Below, piece after piece: positions 48,923 through 62,736 of a DNA stretch of 64,000 nucleotides. The position numbers were made by a program, and so were the translations under genes. This stretch comes from Acuticoccus sp963704595 (GTDB lineage: Bacteria > Pseudomonadota > Alphaproteobacteria > Rhizobiales > Amorphaceae): NCBI GenBank assembly GCA_963704595.1, contig OY969922.1:4340001-4404000 (forward strand), given 5' to 3'. Each line of letters opens with the position of its first letter. The first letter of the stretch is position 1. The notes beneath the pieces were generated by a model, which made no database searches, was not told the DNA's origin, and saw only the letters and a list, made by a program, of their open reading frames with translations.

Positions 48923-49381
48923 ATGCTGGACGAGCTGGACCGCAGAATTCTCGCCATCCTGCAGGAGGATGCGACGCTGCCGGTGGAGACGATCGCAGCC
49001 CGGGTCAACTCGTCGAAGTCCCCGGTCTGGAGCCGGATCCGCAAGTTGCGCGAGCGCGGGGTGATTGACCGGCAGGTGGCGATCCTCTCGCCGCCCGCCG
49101 TCAACCGCGACGAGGTGTTCTTCGTCACGATCAAGACCTCCAGCCACTCGAAGGAATGGCTGGAGCGGTTCGCGGATGCGATCGAGACGATGGGGGAAAT
49201 CCAGGAAGCCCACCGGCTGGCGGGCGAGATCGACTACATTCTCAAGGTGCGCGTGCGCGACACCCGCGCATTCGACGTCTTCTACAAGCGGCTGGTGGCG
49301 GAGGTCGATCTCTTCAGCGTCACCTCGATGCTGTCGATGGAGACGCTGAAAGAGACCACCGCCATCGCGCTGGACGACTGA
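48923..49381 (+). CDS. Lrp/AsnC-family transcriptional regulator
   Basis: A 152-residue regulator. The N-terminal helix-turn-helix (LDELDRRILAILQEDATLPVETIAARVNSSKSPVWSRIRKLRERGVI) and C-terminal RAM/ACT-like domain (HRLAGEIDYILKVRVRDTRAFDVFYKRLV) are typical. It is transcribed away from cysG with 152 bases between, so it may control the cys operon, perhaps in response to an amino acid such as cysteine. That is inference from position. Confidence 0.9.
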   Translation: MLDELDRRILAILQEDATLPVETIAARVNSSKSPVWSRIRKLRERGVIDRQVAILSPPAVNRDEVFFVTIKTSSHSKEWLERFADAIETMGEIQEAHRLAGEIDYILKVRVRDTRAFDVFYKRLVAEVDLFSVTSMLSMETLKETTAIALDD

Positions 49382-49391
49382 GGTGCCGCGG

Positions 49392-50042
49392 TCAGGCCGG
49401 CTCGTGGCTTGCGAAGGTGGCGAGCTGCGCCTTGATTGCGCGGTCGAACGCCGGGCGGGCGAGACAGCGACCGAGATAGGCCTCCACCACGGGGTATTCG
49501 GCAAGGATCGGTTCGCCCTCCAGCGCGCGCAGGACCGTCGCCATCATGATGTCGGCGACGCTGAAGCGGTCGGTCAGCCACTCGCGCCCCTCGAGCCAGC
49601 CCGTCAGCGACTTGAGGCGGAGACCCACCATCCGCTCGGCGACGGGACGGAACCCTTCGGTCCACGGCTCGCCGGCATGGAAGATCCCCGGCAGGATGAG
49701 ATTGTCGACCCGCGGCTCGACGGAGTTCAGCGCCGCGATGACCCATGCGGTGACCGACGCCTCCTCCTGCGCATCGCGCGGTGCGAGCTTCTGGGATTTC
49801 TTGGCGATGTGGAGGACGATCGCGCCGCTTTCGAACAGCGTGACCTCGTCGTCGCGGTAGGCCGGGATCTGCCCGAACGGCTGCCAGGCGCGGTAGGACG
49901 GGAGGTCGCCCTCGCCGTTTGCGATCAGGGTTTCGGTGTACGGAAGGCCGGCTTCCTCAAGTGCCCAGCGCGGCCTGATGTCCCGCACGTAACCCTGCGC
50001 GAACGGAGGCACCCAGGCAAATGCGCTGATGGTGATGGTCAT
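49392..50042 (-). CDS. Glutathione S-transferase family protein
   Basis: A 216-residue GST. The N-terminal thioredoxin-like domain has the conserved cis-Pro and glutathione-binding segment (FGQIPAYRDDEVTLFESGAIVLHIA). The helical domain has the N-capping motif WLTDRFSVADIMMATVL. Substrate unknown. It is divergent from a MarR-type regulator, and a palindrome lies in the promoter gap. Confidence 0.9.
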   Translation of the reverse strand: MTITISAFAWVPPFAQGYVRDIRPRWALEEAGLPYTETLIANGEGDLPSYRAWQPFGQIPAYRDDEVTLFESGAIVLHIAKKSQKLAPRDAQEEASVTAWVIAALNSVEPRVDNLILPGIFHAGEPWTEGFRPVAERMVGLRLKSLTGWLEGREWLTDRFSVADIMMATVLRALEGEPILAEYPVVEAYLGRCLARPAFDRAIKAQLATFASHEPA

Positions 50043-50083
50043 GACGGTCGCTCCCCTGCAAAGTCGCCTTGACGCCGACTTAT

Positions 50084-50095
50084 GTTGATATCAAC
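50084..50095. promoter_or_regulatory. Palindrome between GST and MarR genes, likely MarR operator
   Basis: GTTGATATCAAC is a perfect 12-base palindrome in an AT-rich island, 42 bases from the GST start and 10 from the MarR start. Its position and symmetry fit a MarR dimer site that represses both genes. Confidence 0.7.
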
Positions 50096-50104
50096 TTATA
50101 TGGC

Positions 50105-50569
50105 ATGATGACATCCATTGTTCCCCTGTCAACCACCCTCGAAGTGCGCGACCGCTGCCTGTGCCTCCACACGCAGCGCGCGGCGCGGGCAATGGCGCGG
50201 CGGTTCGACGAGGCGTTCCGCCCGTTCGGCATCACGAGCGGCCAGTTCTCGCTGCTGATGTCGCTCAACCGGCCGGAGCCGCCGCGGATCGCCGACCTCG
50301 CGCCGTTTCTCGCGATGGATCGAACAACGCTGACGGCAGCGCTCAAGCCGCTGCAGCGCCGGGGGCTGGTTGCCGTGGAAGCCGACGCGTCCGATGCCCG
50401 TGCCAAACGGCTCCTCCTCACCAGGGACGGCGAGGCACTGCTTGCCGAGGTCGCTCCCGTATGGCGCGCCACCCACGATGCTATCGACGCGGAATTTGCG
50501 AGCGGCGAGCTCCAGCGCCTCCGCGACGCGCTCCTCGCTCTGGGGAAAAGCGCCGAGCCCCAAGAGTGA
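50105..50569 (+). CDS. MarR-family transcriptional regulator
   Basis: A 154-residue winged-helix protein (SGQFSLLMSLNRPEPPRIADLAPFLAMDRTTLTAALKPLQRRGLVAVEADASDARAKRLLLTRDGEALL). Starts at 50105 or 50108 are possible; an open frame from 50069 would run through the palindrome and is unlikely. One Cys pair near the N-terminus (RDRCLCLHT) is a possible redox or electrophile sensor, which would fit control of a GST gene. Confidence 0.88.
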   Translation: MMTSIVPLSTTLEVRDRCLCLHTQRAARAMARRFDEAFRPFGITSGQFSLLMSLNRPEPPRIADLAPFLAMDRTTLTAALKPLQRRGLVAVEADASDARAKRLLLTRDGEALLAEVAPVWRATHDAIDAEFASGELQRLRDALLALGKSAEPQE

Positions 50570-50798
50570 CTGCCCGCCTGGCGGAGCTTCCGTCGGATAG
50601 GTGCTTTCAATGAGGTCGACATGCGGACCGGGCGCAAGGTCGGCCGGGGTGACGATCTCGTTTTCCGGGACGCGCGGGCAGCACGATCGGACGAGTTTGG
50701 CAGCATGGTCAGCGCGCCAACGCAAAAACCCCACCGGTTTTCACCGGTGGGGTTTTTGTATGATTGAGTTGTGATGAGACAATTGAACGTGCTCGGCT
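50570..50798. other. Intergenic region between the MarR gene and 5S rRNA
   Basis: The first 150 bases hold no recognisable gene. The rest holds the bidirectional rRNA terminator. Nothing else is seen. Confidence 0.5.
50723..50758 (-). terminator. rRNA operon terminator (bidirectional)
   Basis: AAAAACCCCACCGG (50724-50737) pairs with CCGGTGGGGTTTTT (50744-50757), giving a long stem with A and T tracts on both sides. It lies about 40 bases past 5S on the minus strand and can also stop transcription coming from the MarR gene. Confidence 0.92.
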
Positions 50799-50916
50799 GG
50801 CCTGGCAGCGACCTACTCTCCCGTGGCTTAAGCCAGAGTACCATCGGCGCGGAGGGGGTTAACGGCCGAGTTCGGAATGGGATCGGGTGGGGACCCCTCG
50901 CAAAGGCCACCAGGCC
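50799..50916 (-). rRNA. rrf: 5S ribosomal RNA
   Basis: About 118 bases whose ends (GGCCTGG and CCAGGCC) pair to close the molecule. Read on the minus strand it contains CCCGATCCCATTCCGAACTCGG, the most conserved part of bacterial 5S rRNA. It is the last product of the rRNA operon; no tRNA-fMet follows it. Confidence 0.95.
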
Positions 50917-51025
50917 GGCGGAGGACGTTCAATTCGTGAAACTGGCGGGTCTGAACCCGTCCGGCGTGTAGCCGGTCTTTCGTCATCGACCATCCGCCGT
51001 GCTTGCGGATGGGCATGGGTTAATG

Positions 51026-53744
<2,719 letters not shown>

Positions 53745-54172
53745 CATTATCGATGCCCATCACGCCCCATTTAAGCTCTGCTGCAAAACAGAGTGCGGTC
53801 AACCGCTCGGCAAGAACGGCAGGGGCAGGCTCGATAATAGAAAGACCAGTTTCACGAGATCTATCCGCATTCCCTGCCATCTCGGCAGGGGAGGGGAGGG
53901 ATCAGCGCATGAACCGTGCGGTCCATACCCTGATGTCGGAGAACGACCCCAACCCCAATCGCATCCCTCCAGGTTCGGATCAGGACGCTGCATGCTCACG
54001 CATGTTGCGCCCCAGACCAGAGGAATGGGCGAATAAATCTTCTCTTCACGATGTCATTGACAACCGGCATGAGCCGGTCAGCTGTGCGCCAGGCGCACGT
54101 CCTGCCGAAGCAGGAAACTGATGCTTTTCTTCGTTGAACGGTGTTTCCGGCTCGTCACAACCACCAGAGTGA
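53745..54172 (-). other. Spacer between tRNA-Ala and 23S rRNA
   Basis: A transcribed spacer of about 428 bases. The end next to 23S on the minus strand reads ATAATGAGAGTGATCAAG, typical of rhizobial 23S processing stems. No further tRNA or gene is visible. Confidence 0.6.
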
Positions 54173-54248
54173 TGGTGGAGCCTGTCGGGATCGAACCGAC
54201 GACCCCCTGCTTGCAAAGCAGGTGCTCTCCCAGCTGAGCTAAGGCCCC
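54173..54248 (-). tRNA. tRNA-Ala (anticodon TGC)
   Basis: 76 bases including an encoded CCA. The minus strand begins GGGGCCTTAGCTCAGCTGG, the anticodon loop is CTTTGCAAG, and the T-arm GGTTCGATCC is present. It is the second spacer tRNA in the rRNA operon. Confidence 0.97.
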
Positions 54249-54288
54249 TCTGTGACAAGGATCATCGGCATGACGCCGACATGTGGGA

Positions 54289-54365
54289 TGGTGGGCTTGG
54301 ATGGACTCGAACCATCGACCTTACGCTTATCAGGCGTACGCTCTAACCACCTGAGCTACAAGCCC
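54289..54365 (-). tRNA. tRNA-Ile (anticodon GAT)
   Basis: 77 bases including CCA. The minus strand begins GGGCTTGTAGCTCAGGTGG, with anticodon loop CTGATAAG and T-arm GGTTCGAGTCC. It is the first spacer tRNA after 16S. Confidence 0.97.
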
Positions 54366-56070
<1,705 letters not shown>

Positions 56071-56539
56071 AGACATTCAATCCGACAAAATTACAATTTC
56101 GTTGACGAGGACACACCTCTCTGTCTCGCGACAGAGCGGTAAATGTATCCTATTCAGAAACGTAATCCGCCGTTGTTCTGTCGATCTCCGTCCCGGTCAC
56201 CCGGTCCGAAAATCCGCAAGGACAACGCCGCCCACGCTTCTTTTCTCTCATGTTCAATTGTCAAAAAACCCGAGGCAAATACCTCGCCGGAAACCTCAGT
56301 TCCCGTACCCTCCAGAGACAAAACCATCCGCCCCGATCTCTCGGGCCTTCCGGCCATCCTGTCAGTGAAGCCCCGAGAGGCAGGCGACCCGCGCCGCCCC
56401 GTCGGTGAAGTGGGTATACGGATTGGCCCTTTGGCTGTCAACGAAAACACGACAGAAAAATGAAGGCGGGGCCAAACGCGGCTTCAGGGCAGCCTAAGCC
56501 CCAGAAAAGACTGGTGTTTCGTCGTGGGTAAAAGTTGCC
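56071..56539 (-). other. rRNA operon leader and upstream region
   Basis: 469 bases between 16S and the end of the hydrolase gene. It holds the promoter at 56413-56441 and a leader. Around 56236-56272 the minus strand reads TTTTTTGACAATTGAACATG and then an AGAGAAAAGAAGCG-type stretch, similar to the conserved antitermination/processing leader of rhizobial rRNA operons. Open frames here are not convincing. Confidence 0.6.
56413..56441 (-). promoter_or_regulatory. rRNA operon promoter
   Basis: On the minus strand TTGACA (56441-56436), a 17-base spacer and TATACC (56418-56413) form a near-consensus sigma-70-type promoter about 340 bases before 16S. Confidence 0.8.
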
Positions 56540-57626
56540 TCAAGGCGTTCCGGGGCGGCTTTCTCCAGAGGGAGGGTTCAATTTTTTTTCGAAAAGGTTC
56601 GTTCGGCGGCTGAGGAAGCCGGCCGCCTCGCCGAGGATCGATGGCGGACAGACGTGCGCCCCCTCGAACAGAGCCGCATCGAGGCACTCCCCTCCCCCGG
56701 CCGCTTCATAGATGGCCGCGACATCGCCGTGGGCGGCCACGACGGCGGGCGCGGGGAAATGCCGGTCGGTGGTGCCGGTGCGCAGGAAGAGGGGTTTTGG
56801 CGCGGCGAGGCCGGCGAGATCCGGGAAGTCGAGCGCGGTCACGAGCGACGGGTGGAGCGTGTAGTAGGCGCTCTGGCCGTTCGCCATCGAGTTGCCGGAC
56901 GCGACGAGGTCGGCGCGGCGGCCCATCCAGGAGATCGCGGCCGCAGCGCCAGTGTCGGGCGACAGCGCCGCGAGCTGGAAGGCGCGGAAGGCGCCGAACG
57001 AGAAGCCCACCGCAAAGACGCCGCCCGCTGCGACCGGCTCTCGCGCCAGCCAGGCGGCGAGCGCGATGTCTTCGGCGGCGACCACCGCGGCGAGCGTGAG
57101 ACCGGACTGCATCAGATTGGCGGCGAGCGCCTGCTGGCCGGAAGGATCGCCCACGGTGCGCCCGCCCCAGCCCGAGCGCATCGAAGGACACGACCGCGAA
57201 GCCAGCGTCGGCAAGCACCGCCGCGGGGGCGAGGCCGCCATAAAGGCGCGCCTGCCAGGCGGCGGCTTCCGGCACCGGAAAGCCCTTCTGCCAGCCGATG
57301 TGGAATGTGCCGCCATGGTCGTGGACGAGGAGGACGGCGCCGCGGGGCGTCTCGCCGGGACGGGTCAGCATCGCGCCTTCGGCGACGGCGCCGTGGCTGA
57401 ACTCTGCGGTAAGGGGTGTCAGCGTGAACCCGCCGGCCGCAACCGGAGTGCCGCGGCGGACGGTGGCTTCCGTCGCGGCCGGAGTGATGGCGGCACGGTA
57501 GAGGGCGAGGGCTTCGTCCCGCCAAGCCGCATGATCACGCGGCGCGGCGCGAAAGCTTAGTGAGGGGGGCGCCGCGGCGAGCCGGGCACGGACGAAGGCC
57601 GGGAGTGTTTCCCCCTCCCCGCTCAT
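56540..57626 (-). CDS. Alpha/beta hydrolase, dienelactone-hydrolase-like (one-base frameshift)
   Basis: About 361 residues if one extra base in the GGG run near 57172 is skipped. AVLLVHDHGGTFHIGW carries the oxyanion region, SFDALGWGGRTVGDPSGQQALAANLM is restored across the break, and GFSFGAFRAFQLAAL contains the nucleophile Ser (GxSxG). The His lies in EGAHVCP near the end. It resembles dienelactone hydrolase and acetyl-xylan-esterase-like hydrolases and may remove an acyl group from a sugar. The ATG overlaps the enolase stop (ATGA). An A8 run near 56582-56589 in the last 20 codons makes the true C-terminus uncertain. Confidence 0.8.
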
Positions 57627-58762
57627 GGGTAGGCGGTCGACCCGTCGGCCTTCACCTCCACCTTGCGCTCCCAGTGGACGTAGTCGTCCACCTTCAGCGC
57701 GCCCTCGTCGATGTCGATGCCCCAGCCGGGGCGGTCGGGGCGGAGATCGAGGTGGCCGTCCTTCGGGATGTACTGGTCCACCGCCCAGGGGGCGTGACGG
57801 GCGAGCTTGTATTCCAGGATGCGGAAGTTGGTGCAGGCGGCCGAGAAGTGGACGTTGTGCGCGGTCGCCAGCGGACCCATCGGGTTGTGCGGCGCAACGG
57901 TCGCGAAATGCGCGCTGGCGACGGCCGCGATCTTCAGCATCTCGGTCATGCCGCCGACCACCGCGATGTCGGGCTGGACGATGTCCGCCCCGCCGGCATC
58001 GAACAGCGCCTGGAACTCCCACCTGTTGTAGAGGCTCTCGCCGGTGGCGAGCGGCACCTCCATCTGTGCGCGGAGGCGGCCCCACGCCGGCATGTGTTCG
58101 GGCCGCAGCGGCTCCTCGAAGAAGTACGGGTCGTGGGGGGCGAGGGCCTCGGCGAGCTGGAGCGCCTTGATCGGCTCGTCGATCCGGGCGTGGGCGTCGA
58201 ACGCCAGCTCGAAGTGGGACGGCAGGCCGGCGCGCATCTCGCCGAACCATTTGCCGGCGGTGGCGCACATCTCGCCCCACCGGCCTTCGTGCAGGCTGGT
58301 GCGGTAGGGGGAGAGCTTGAAGCAGGTGAAGCCGTACTCCTCGTTGAGCGCCATCACCTGCCGCACCGCCTCGTCCGTCTCCGGCGCGGTGTAGACGCCG
58401 CAGTAGACCCGGACGCGGTCGCGCACATGGCCGCCGAGGAGCTGGTAGACCGGCACGCCGAGCGCCTTCGCGGAGATGTCCCACAGCGCATGGTCGATGG
58501 CGGCGATGGCGGCCATGCCGAGCGCGCCCGGCGGAAAGCGCGTCTGCTGCAGGAGCTTCTGGTGGATGAAGGAGATCCGGCGCGGGTCCTCCCCGGCGAA
58601 CTGGGTGAACAGGAAGTCGAGGAGCGGCGGATAGGCCTTGTCGGGGCCGTGGTTGTAGGTCTCGCCCCAGCCGGTGATGCCGGCGTCCGTGTCGATGGCC
58701 ACCAGCAGCCGCGGGCGGTTGTCCACCCGCTGCATGAAGGTGCGAAGGCCGGTGATCTTCAC
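57623..58762 (-). CDS. MR/MLE-family enolase (galactonate/mannonate-dehydratase-like)
   Basis: A 379-residue enolase-superfamily protein. The capping domain contains GWGETYNHGPDKAYPPLLDF. The barrel has metal ligands in ELAFDAH (Asp), FFEEP (Glu) and LATGESLYNRW (Glu), and a C-terminal VAPHNPMGP with a likely catalytic His. This layout fits acid-sugar dehydratases of the galactonate/mannonate group. It dehydrates a sugar acid to a 2-keto-3-deoxy acid; which one cannot be said. It overlaps uxuA by 4 bases. Confidence 0.88.
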   Translation of the reverse strand: MKITGLRTFMQRVDNRPRLLVAIDTDAGITGWGETYNHGPDKAYPPLLDFLFTQFAGEDPRRISFIHQKLLQQTRFPPGALGMAAIAAIDHALWDISAKALGVPVYQLLGGHVRDRVRVYCGVYTAPETDEAVRQVMALNEEYGFTCFKLSPYRTSLHEGRWGEMCATAGKWFGEMRAGLPSHFELAFDAHARIDEPIKALQLAEALAPHDPYFFEEPLRPEHMPAWGRLRAQMEVPLATGESLYNRWEFQALFDAGGADIVQPDIAVVGGMTEMLKIAAVASAHFATVAPHNPMGPLATAHNVHFSAACTNFRILEYKLARHAPWAVDQYIPKDGHLDLRPDRPGWGIDIDEGALKVDDYVHWERKVEVKADGSTAYP

Positions 58763-59743
58763 CGGGCGGCCCCGGCGCGGATCATCTGGAGGCCCGCCGC
58801 AATGTAGCCGTAGCAGAAGGCGAACCCGACATTCTGCGGATCGTTGCCCGACACCGTCGGCACGTGGTCCGGCATGATCATGTGCTCGTAGCCGAGCTCG
58901 TTGTAGAGCCGCATCGAGGCCAGCATGTCCATGTCGCCGTCGTCCGGGAACGTCTCCATGAAGGAGAGCTTGCCGCCGGCGATGTTGCGGAAGTGGACGT
59001 TGAAGATCTTCTTGCGCTCGCCGAACCAGCGGATCACGTCCGCGACCTCCTCGCGGGGATTGTCGAGCATCTCGCCGACCGTGCCCTGGCAGAAGTTGAG
59101 GCCGTGGTAGGGGCTCTCGCGCATCTGCACGAACTTCTTCAGGCCATCGACGGTGCCAAGCACGCGGGTGACGCCCTTGTAGCCGGGGGGCGTGTAGGGG
59201 TCGTGCGGGTGGCAGGCGAGGCGGACCTTGCTGGCCTCCGCGACCGGCACCACGCGCTCAAGGAAGTAGTCGATCCGCTCCCAGTTCTCGTCCTCGGAGA
59301 GGACCCCGGCGAGGCCCGGGGCCGCGTCCTGGTCGGTCTTGTCCCAGCGGAAGGCGGCGTTCATCGACCCGCCGCGTCCGGGCTCATCGGGCGTGCGCGG
59401 GATGCCGATGATGTTCATGTTGTACTTCACCGCCGGGATGCCGACGGCGGCGCAGTTCTCGATGAGGCGGCAGATGGAATCGATCTGCCGGTCGCGGTCC
59501 GGGCCCGCGAGAAGAATGTCGGGGCTCTTGCTCTGCTTCGATCGGGCGCGAGGCCAGCGGCAGCTGCACCATGTCGAGGACGAGGCCGAAGGATTCGACG
59601 TGGTCGCGGTGCTTCTCGAGGATGTCCCGCGTCCAGTCGTGCGGGTTGCCCGCGGGATCGGCGTTGACGTGGGTGACGCCGAGCTGCGCCATGATGCGGT
59701 AGTCGTCGTCGTTGCGGGCGGGGATCTGCGTGCCGAGCTTCAA
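58759..59743 (-). CDS. uxuA: Mannonate dehydratase UxuA (one-base frameshift)
   Basis: 327 residues if one extra base near 59536 is skipped, restoring SRPIEQSKSPDILLAGPDRDRQIDS. NMNIIGIPRTPDEPGRGGS, RLACHPHDPYTPPGYKGVTRVLGT, HGLNFCQGTVGEM and FNVHFRNIAGG are UxuA family blocks that hold the metal-binding His and Cys residues. It converts D-mannonate to 2-keto-3-deoxygluconate in glucuronate breakdown. It is a little shorter than E. coli UxuA (394), as are many UxuA-like proteins in ABC-transporter clusters. Confidence 0.88.
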
Positions 59744-59792
59744 GGATGTTTCCTCGGGGTTGGGTGCCGCGTTCGCGGCGAGGTGGGCGCCC

Positions 59793-61578
59793 CTACTCTG
59801 CGGCGGGTGCGTAACGGGTGCGCTGGGCGATGCGGCGGCGGCTGGGGTCGTCGCCGGGCACCGCCGAGAGAAGCGCCTTGGTGTAGGGATGCTGCGGGTT
59901 GTCGCAGACCTCGTCGGCGTCGCCGGTCTCGACCAGCTTGCCGCGGTACATCACCCCGACCCGGTCGCAGAAGTAGCGGATGACCGCGATGTCGTGGCTG
60001 ATGAAGAGGAACGACAGGCCGAGCTCCTTCTGGAGCTGGATGAGCAGGTCGAGCACCTGCGTGCGGACCGACACGTCGAGCGCGGAGGTCGCCTCGTCGG
60101 CAATCACGATGCGCGGGTCGACCGCGATGGCGCGGGCGATGCCGACGCGCTGGCGCTGCCCGCCCGAGAAGGCGTGCGGGTAGCGCTCCATCGCCTCGGT
60201 CGGCAGGCCGACGCGGGTGAGAAGGTCCGCCACCCTGTCCTGAAGCTCCGAGCCCGAGGCGACGCCGTTGACGATCAGCGGCTCGGCGATGATCTGCTCG
60301 ATCGTCATCCGCGGGTTGAGCGACGCGAACGGGTCCTGGAAGATCATCCGGATTTCGCGGCGGTACTGCTTGAGGTCGCCGGCCGGGAGGCTCGCGAGGT
60401 CGACCTGCCCGCCGTCCTTGGTGTGGTAGATCACCTTGCCCGAGTTGGGGTCGTAGATCCGGGCGATGCAGCGGCCGAGCGTGGTCTTGCCCGAGCCGGA
60501 TTCGCCGACGATGCCGAGCGCCTCGCCCTCGTGGAGCACCAGCGAGACGTCGTCGACGGCCTTCACCGCCTTGGTCTTGCCGCCGAACAGGCCCGAAATC
60601 CTCGCCGAAGGTGAGGTTGAGGTTTTCCACGCGCAGAATCTCGGCGCGGCGGTCGAGGTCGCGCGGCTGCGGGCCCTTCTGCGGCGCGCGGCGGCCGAGG
60701 CGGGTCACGCTGTCGAGGAGGCGTTTGGTGTACGCTTGCCTAGGGTTGTTGAAGATCTCCTCCACCGTCCCGGTCTCGACCACTTCGCCGTGGTACATCA
60801 CCACCACGTCGTGCGCGATCTCGGCGACCACGCCCATGTCGTGGGTGATGAACATCACCGCCATGCCGTGGTCGCGCTGGAGGGTGGCGATAAGGTCGAG
60901 GATCTCGGCTTGCGTCGTTACGTCGAGCGCCGTGGTCGGCTCGTCGGCGATCAGCACGGACGGGTTACAGGCGAGCGCCATCGCGATCATCACGCGCTGC
61001 CGCATCCCGCCGGAATACTCGAACGGGTACTTTTTGGCGGCCTCTTCGGGGCGCGGGATCTCGACCATCGTCAGGAGCTCGATCACCCGGCGGGCGACGT
61101 CCTTCTTGCTCGCCTTCTCGTGCAGGCGGATCGATTCGGCCACCTGGTCGCCGATGGTGTGGACCGGCGAGAGGGACGACATCGGCTCCTGGAAGATCAT
61201 CGCGATGTCGCGGCCGCGGATCGCGCGGATCTCCTTGCCGCGCGGATCGAGCCTGGCAAGGTCGATGAGATCCTCGCCGCCGGCAGCGCCACGGTCGGTG
61301 TTGTGACGGTGGAGGATCACCTCGCCGCCGACGATCTGCCCGGGCGGATCGACGATCTTGAGGATCGACCGCGCGGTGACGGACTTGCCCGAGCCGGATT
61401 CGCCCACGACGCAGGTCGTCCGCCCCCGGTGCAGCGTGAAGGAGACGTTCTTCACCGCCTCCAGCATCCGCTTGCGCAGCGGGAACACCGTGTTGAGGTT
61501 CTTGATCTCCAGCACGATGTCGCCGGTTTCGGCAGCGGCGCGGTGGGGGAGAGTTGTCACGTTGTCGCTCATGGTCAT
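59793..61578 (-). CDS. Peptide/oligosaccharide-type ABC transporter ATPase, two fused domains (one-base frameshift)
   Basis: About 594 residues if one extra base near 60600 is skipped (restoring TFGEISGLFGGKTKAVKAVDDVS). It is a fusion of DppD-like and DppF-like ATPases. Each half has a Walker A (GESGSGKSV and GESGSGKTT), a signature (YSGGMRQRVMIAMA and FSGGQRQRVGIARA) and Walker B (VLIADEPTTALD and IVIADEATSALD). As written it would stop after the first half, although an internal ATG could start the second. It energises the importer whose two permeases are encoded upstream; its start shares a base with the permease stop. Confidence 0.9.
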
Positions 61579-62726
61579 CAGCGGGCGTAGGGGTCGGCGG
61601 CGTCACGCAGACCGTCGCCAAGGAAGTTGAGGCACAGCACCGCGACGATCACGAACCCGCCGGGAATGAAGAGCCATGGCGCCGCCGCGATCGACCGCAC
61701 GTTCTGCGCCTCCTTGAGGAGCACGCCCCACGAGATCGCCGGCGGCTGCAGCCCCAGCCCCAGGAACGAGAGGCTGGTCTCGGCAAGGATCATCAGCGGC
61801 ACCGCGAGGGTGACGGACGCGATGATGTGGCTGGTGAGCGCCGGCATCATGTGGCGGAAGATGACCCGCTTCTCCGACGCGCCGTCGAGCCGTGCGGCGA
61901 CCACGTAGTCCTCCGAGCGGAGCGACAGGAAGCGGCCGCGCACCACGCGGGCAAGCTCGGTCCACCCCACCAGCGACACGATCGACGTGATGACGAAATA
62001 TTGCAGGAGCATCGGCCAGTCCTTCGGGACCGCCGCGGCGAGCGCCAGCCAGATCGGGATGGTCGGCAGCGACAGGGTGAACTCCACCAGCCGCTGGATC
62101 ACCGCGTCGACCTTGCCGCCGTAGTAGCCGGAGAGCCCGCCGAGGATGAGGCCGAGGACGAGGCTGATCGCGACGCCGACGAGGCCGATGGTCATCGAGA
62201 CGCGGGTCGCGAAGACGGTGCGGCTGAAGACGTCTCGCCCCAGCCGGTCGGAACCGAAGATATAGAAGCGCTCGCGCGGGTTCTCCGGCGCGAAGAGGTG
62301 CCGGTCCCACGGGATGAGGCCGAGGAGATTGTACGCCTCGCCCTTGCCGAAGAAGTTGAGGTAGATCCTCTCGTCCGTCGCCTCGTAGGTCTGCGCGAGG
62401 CTGATCGGGTCGCGCGAGACCTTCACTCGTGGCACCCACGGGCGGAACGCGAAGCCGTCGCTGGTGTCGATCAGGCGGATCATCTGCGGCGGGTGATAGA
62501 CCGCGCGGCGGTTGGTGTCCGTCGGCGAGAACGGCGCGACGAACTCGGCGAAGAAGCCGATGATGTAGAGAAGCAGCACCACCGTCAGCCCGAACATGGC
62601 GAGCTTGTGCCGGCGGAACGACCACCAGGTGAGCTGCCACTGGGACGCAACGTCGAACCGGTTGGAGGCTGCGACGGGGGCGGCCGGCTGCGGCGCGGGC
62701 GGCGGGGCGGTGTCGATCGACGTCAT
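61578..62726 (-). CDS. Peptide-type ABC transporter permease (DppC/OppC family)
   Basis: A 382-residue permease with a Pro/Ala-rich N-terminal tail, TM1 at about 43-65 and, after a long periplasmic loop of about 115 residues, the core membrane domain (GSDRLGRDVFSRTVFATRVSMTIG). The EAA loop reads YVVAARLDGASEKRVIFRHMMPAL. The long loop is typical of OppC-like permeases in sugar-acid clusters. It pairs with the DppB-like permease, 10 bases upstream. Confidence 0.92.
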   Translation of the reverse strand: MTSIDTAPPPAPQPAAPVAASNRFDVASQWQLTWWSFRRHKLAMFGLTVVLLLYIIGFFAEFVAPFSPTDTNRRAVYHPPQMIRLIDTSDGFAFRPWVPRVKVSRDPISLAQTYEATDERIYLNFFGKGEAYNLLGLIPWDRHLFAPENPRERFYIFGSDRLGRDVFSRTVFATRVSMTIGLVGVAISLVLGLILGGLSGYYGGKVDAVIQRLVEFTLSLPTIPIWLALAAAVPKDWPMLLQYFVITSIVSLVGWTELARVVRGRFLSLRSEDYVVAARLDGASEKRVIFRHMMPALTSHIIASVTLAVPLMILAETSLSFLGLGLQPPAISWGVLLKEAQNVRSIAAAPWLFIPGGFVIVAVLCLNFLGDGLRDAADPYAR

Positions 62727-62736
62727 GTCCGCCTCC

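Noticed and set aside
56102..56463. Open frames before the 16S gene
   Set aside because: They overlap the rRNA promoter and leader and have no support on either strand.
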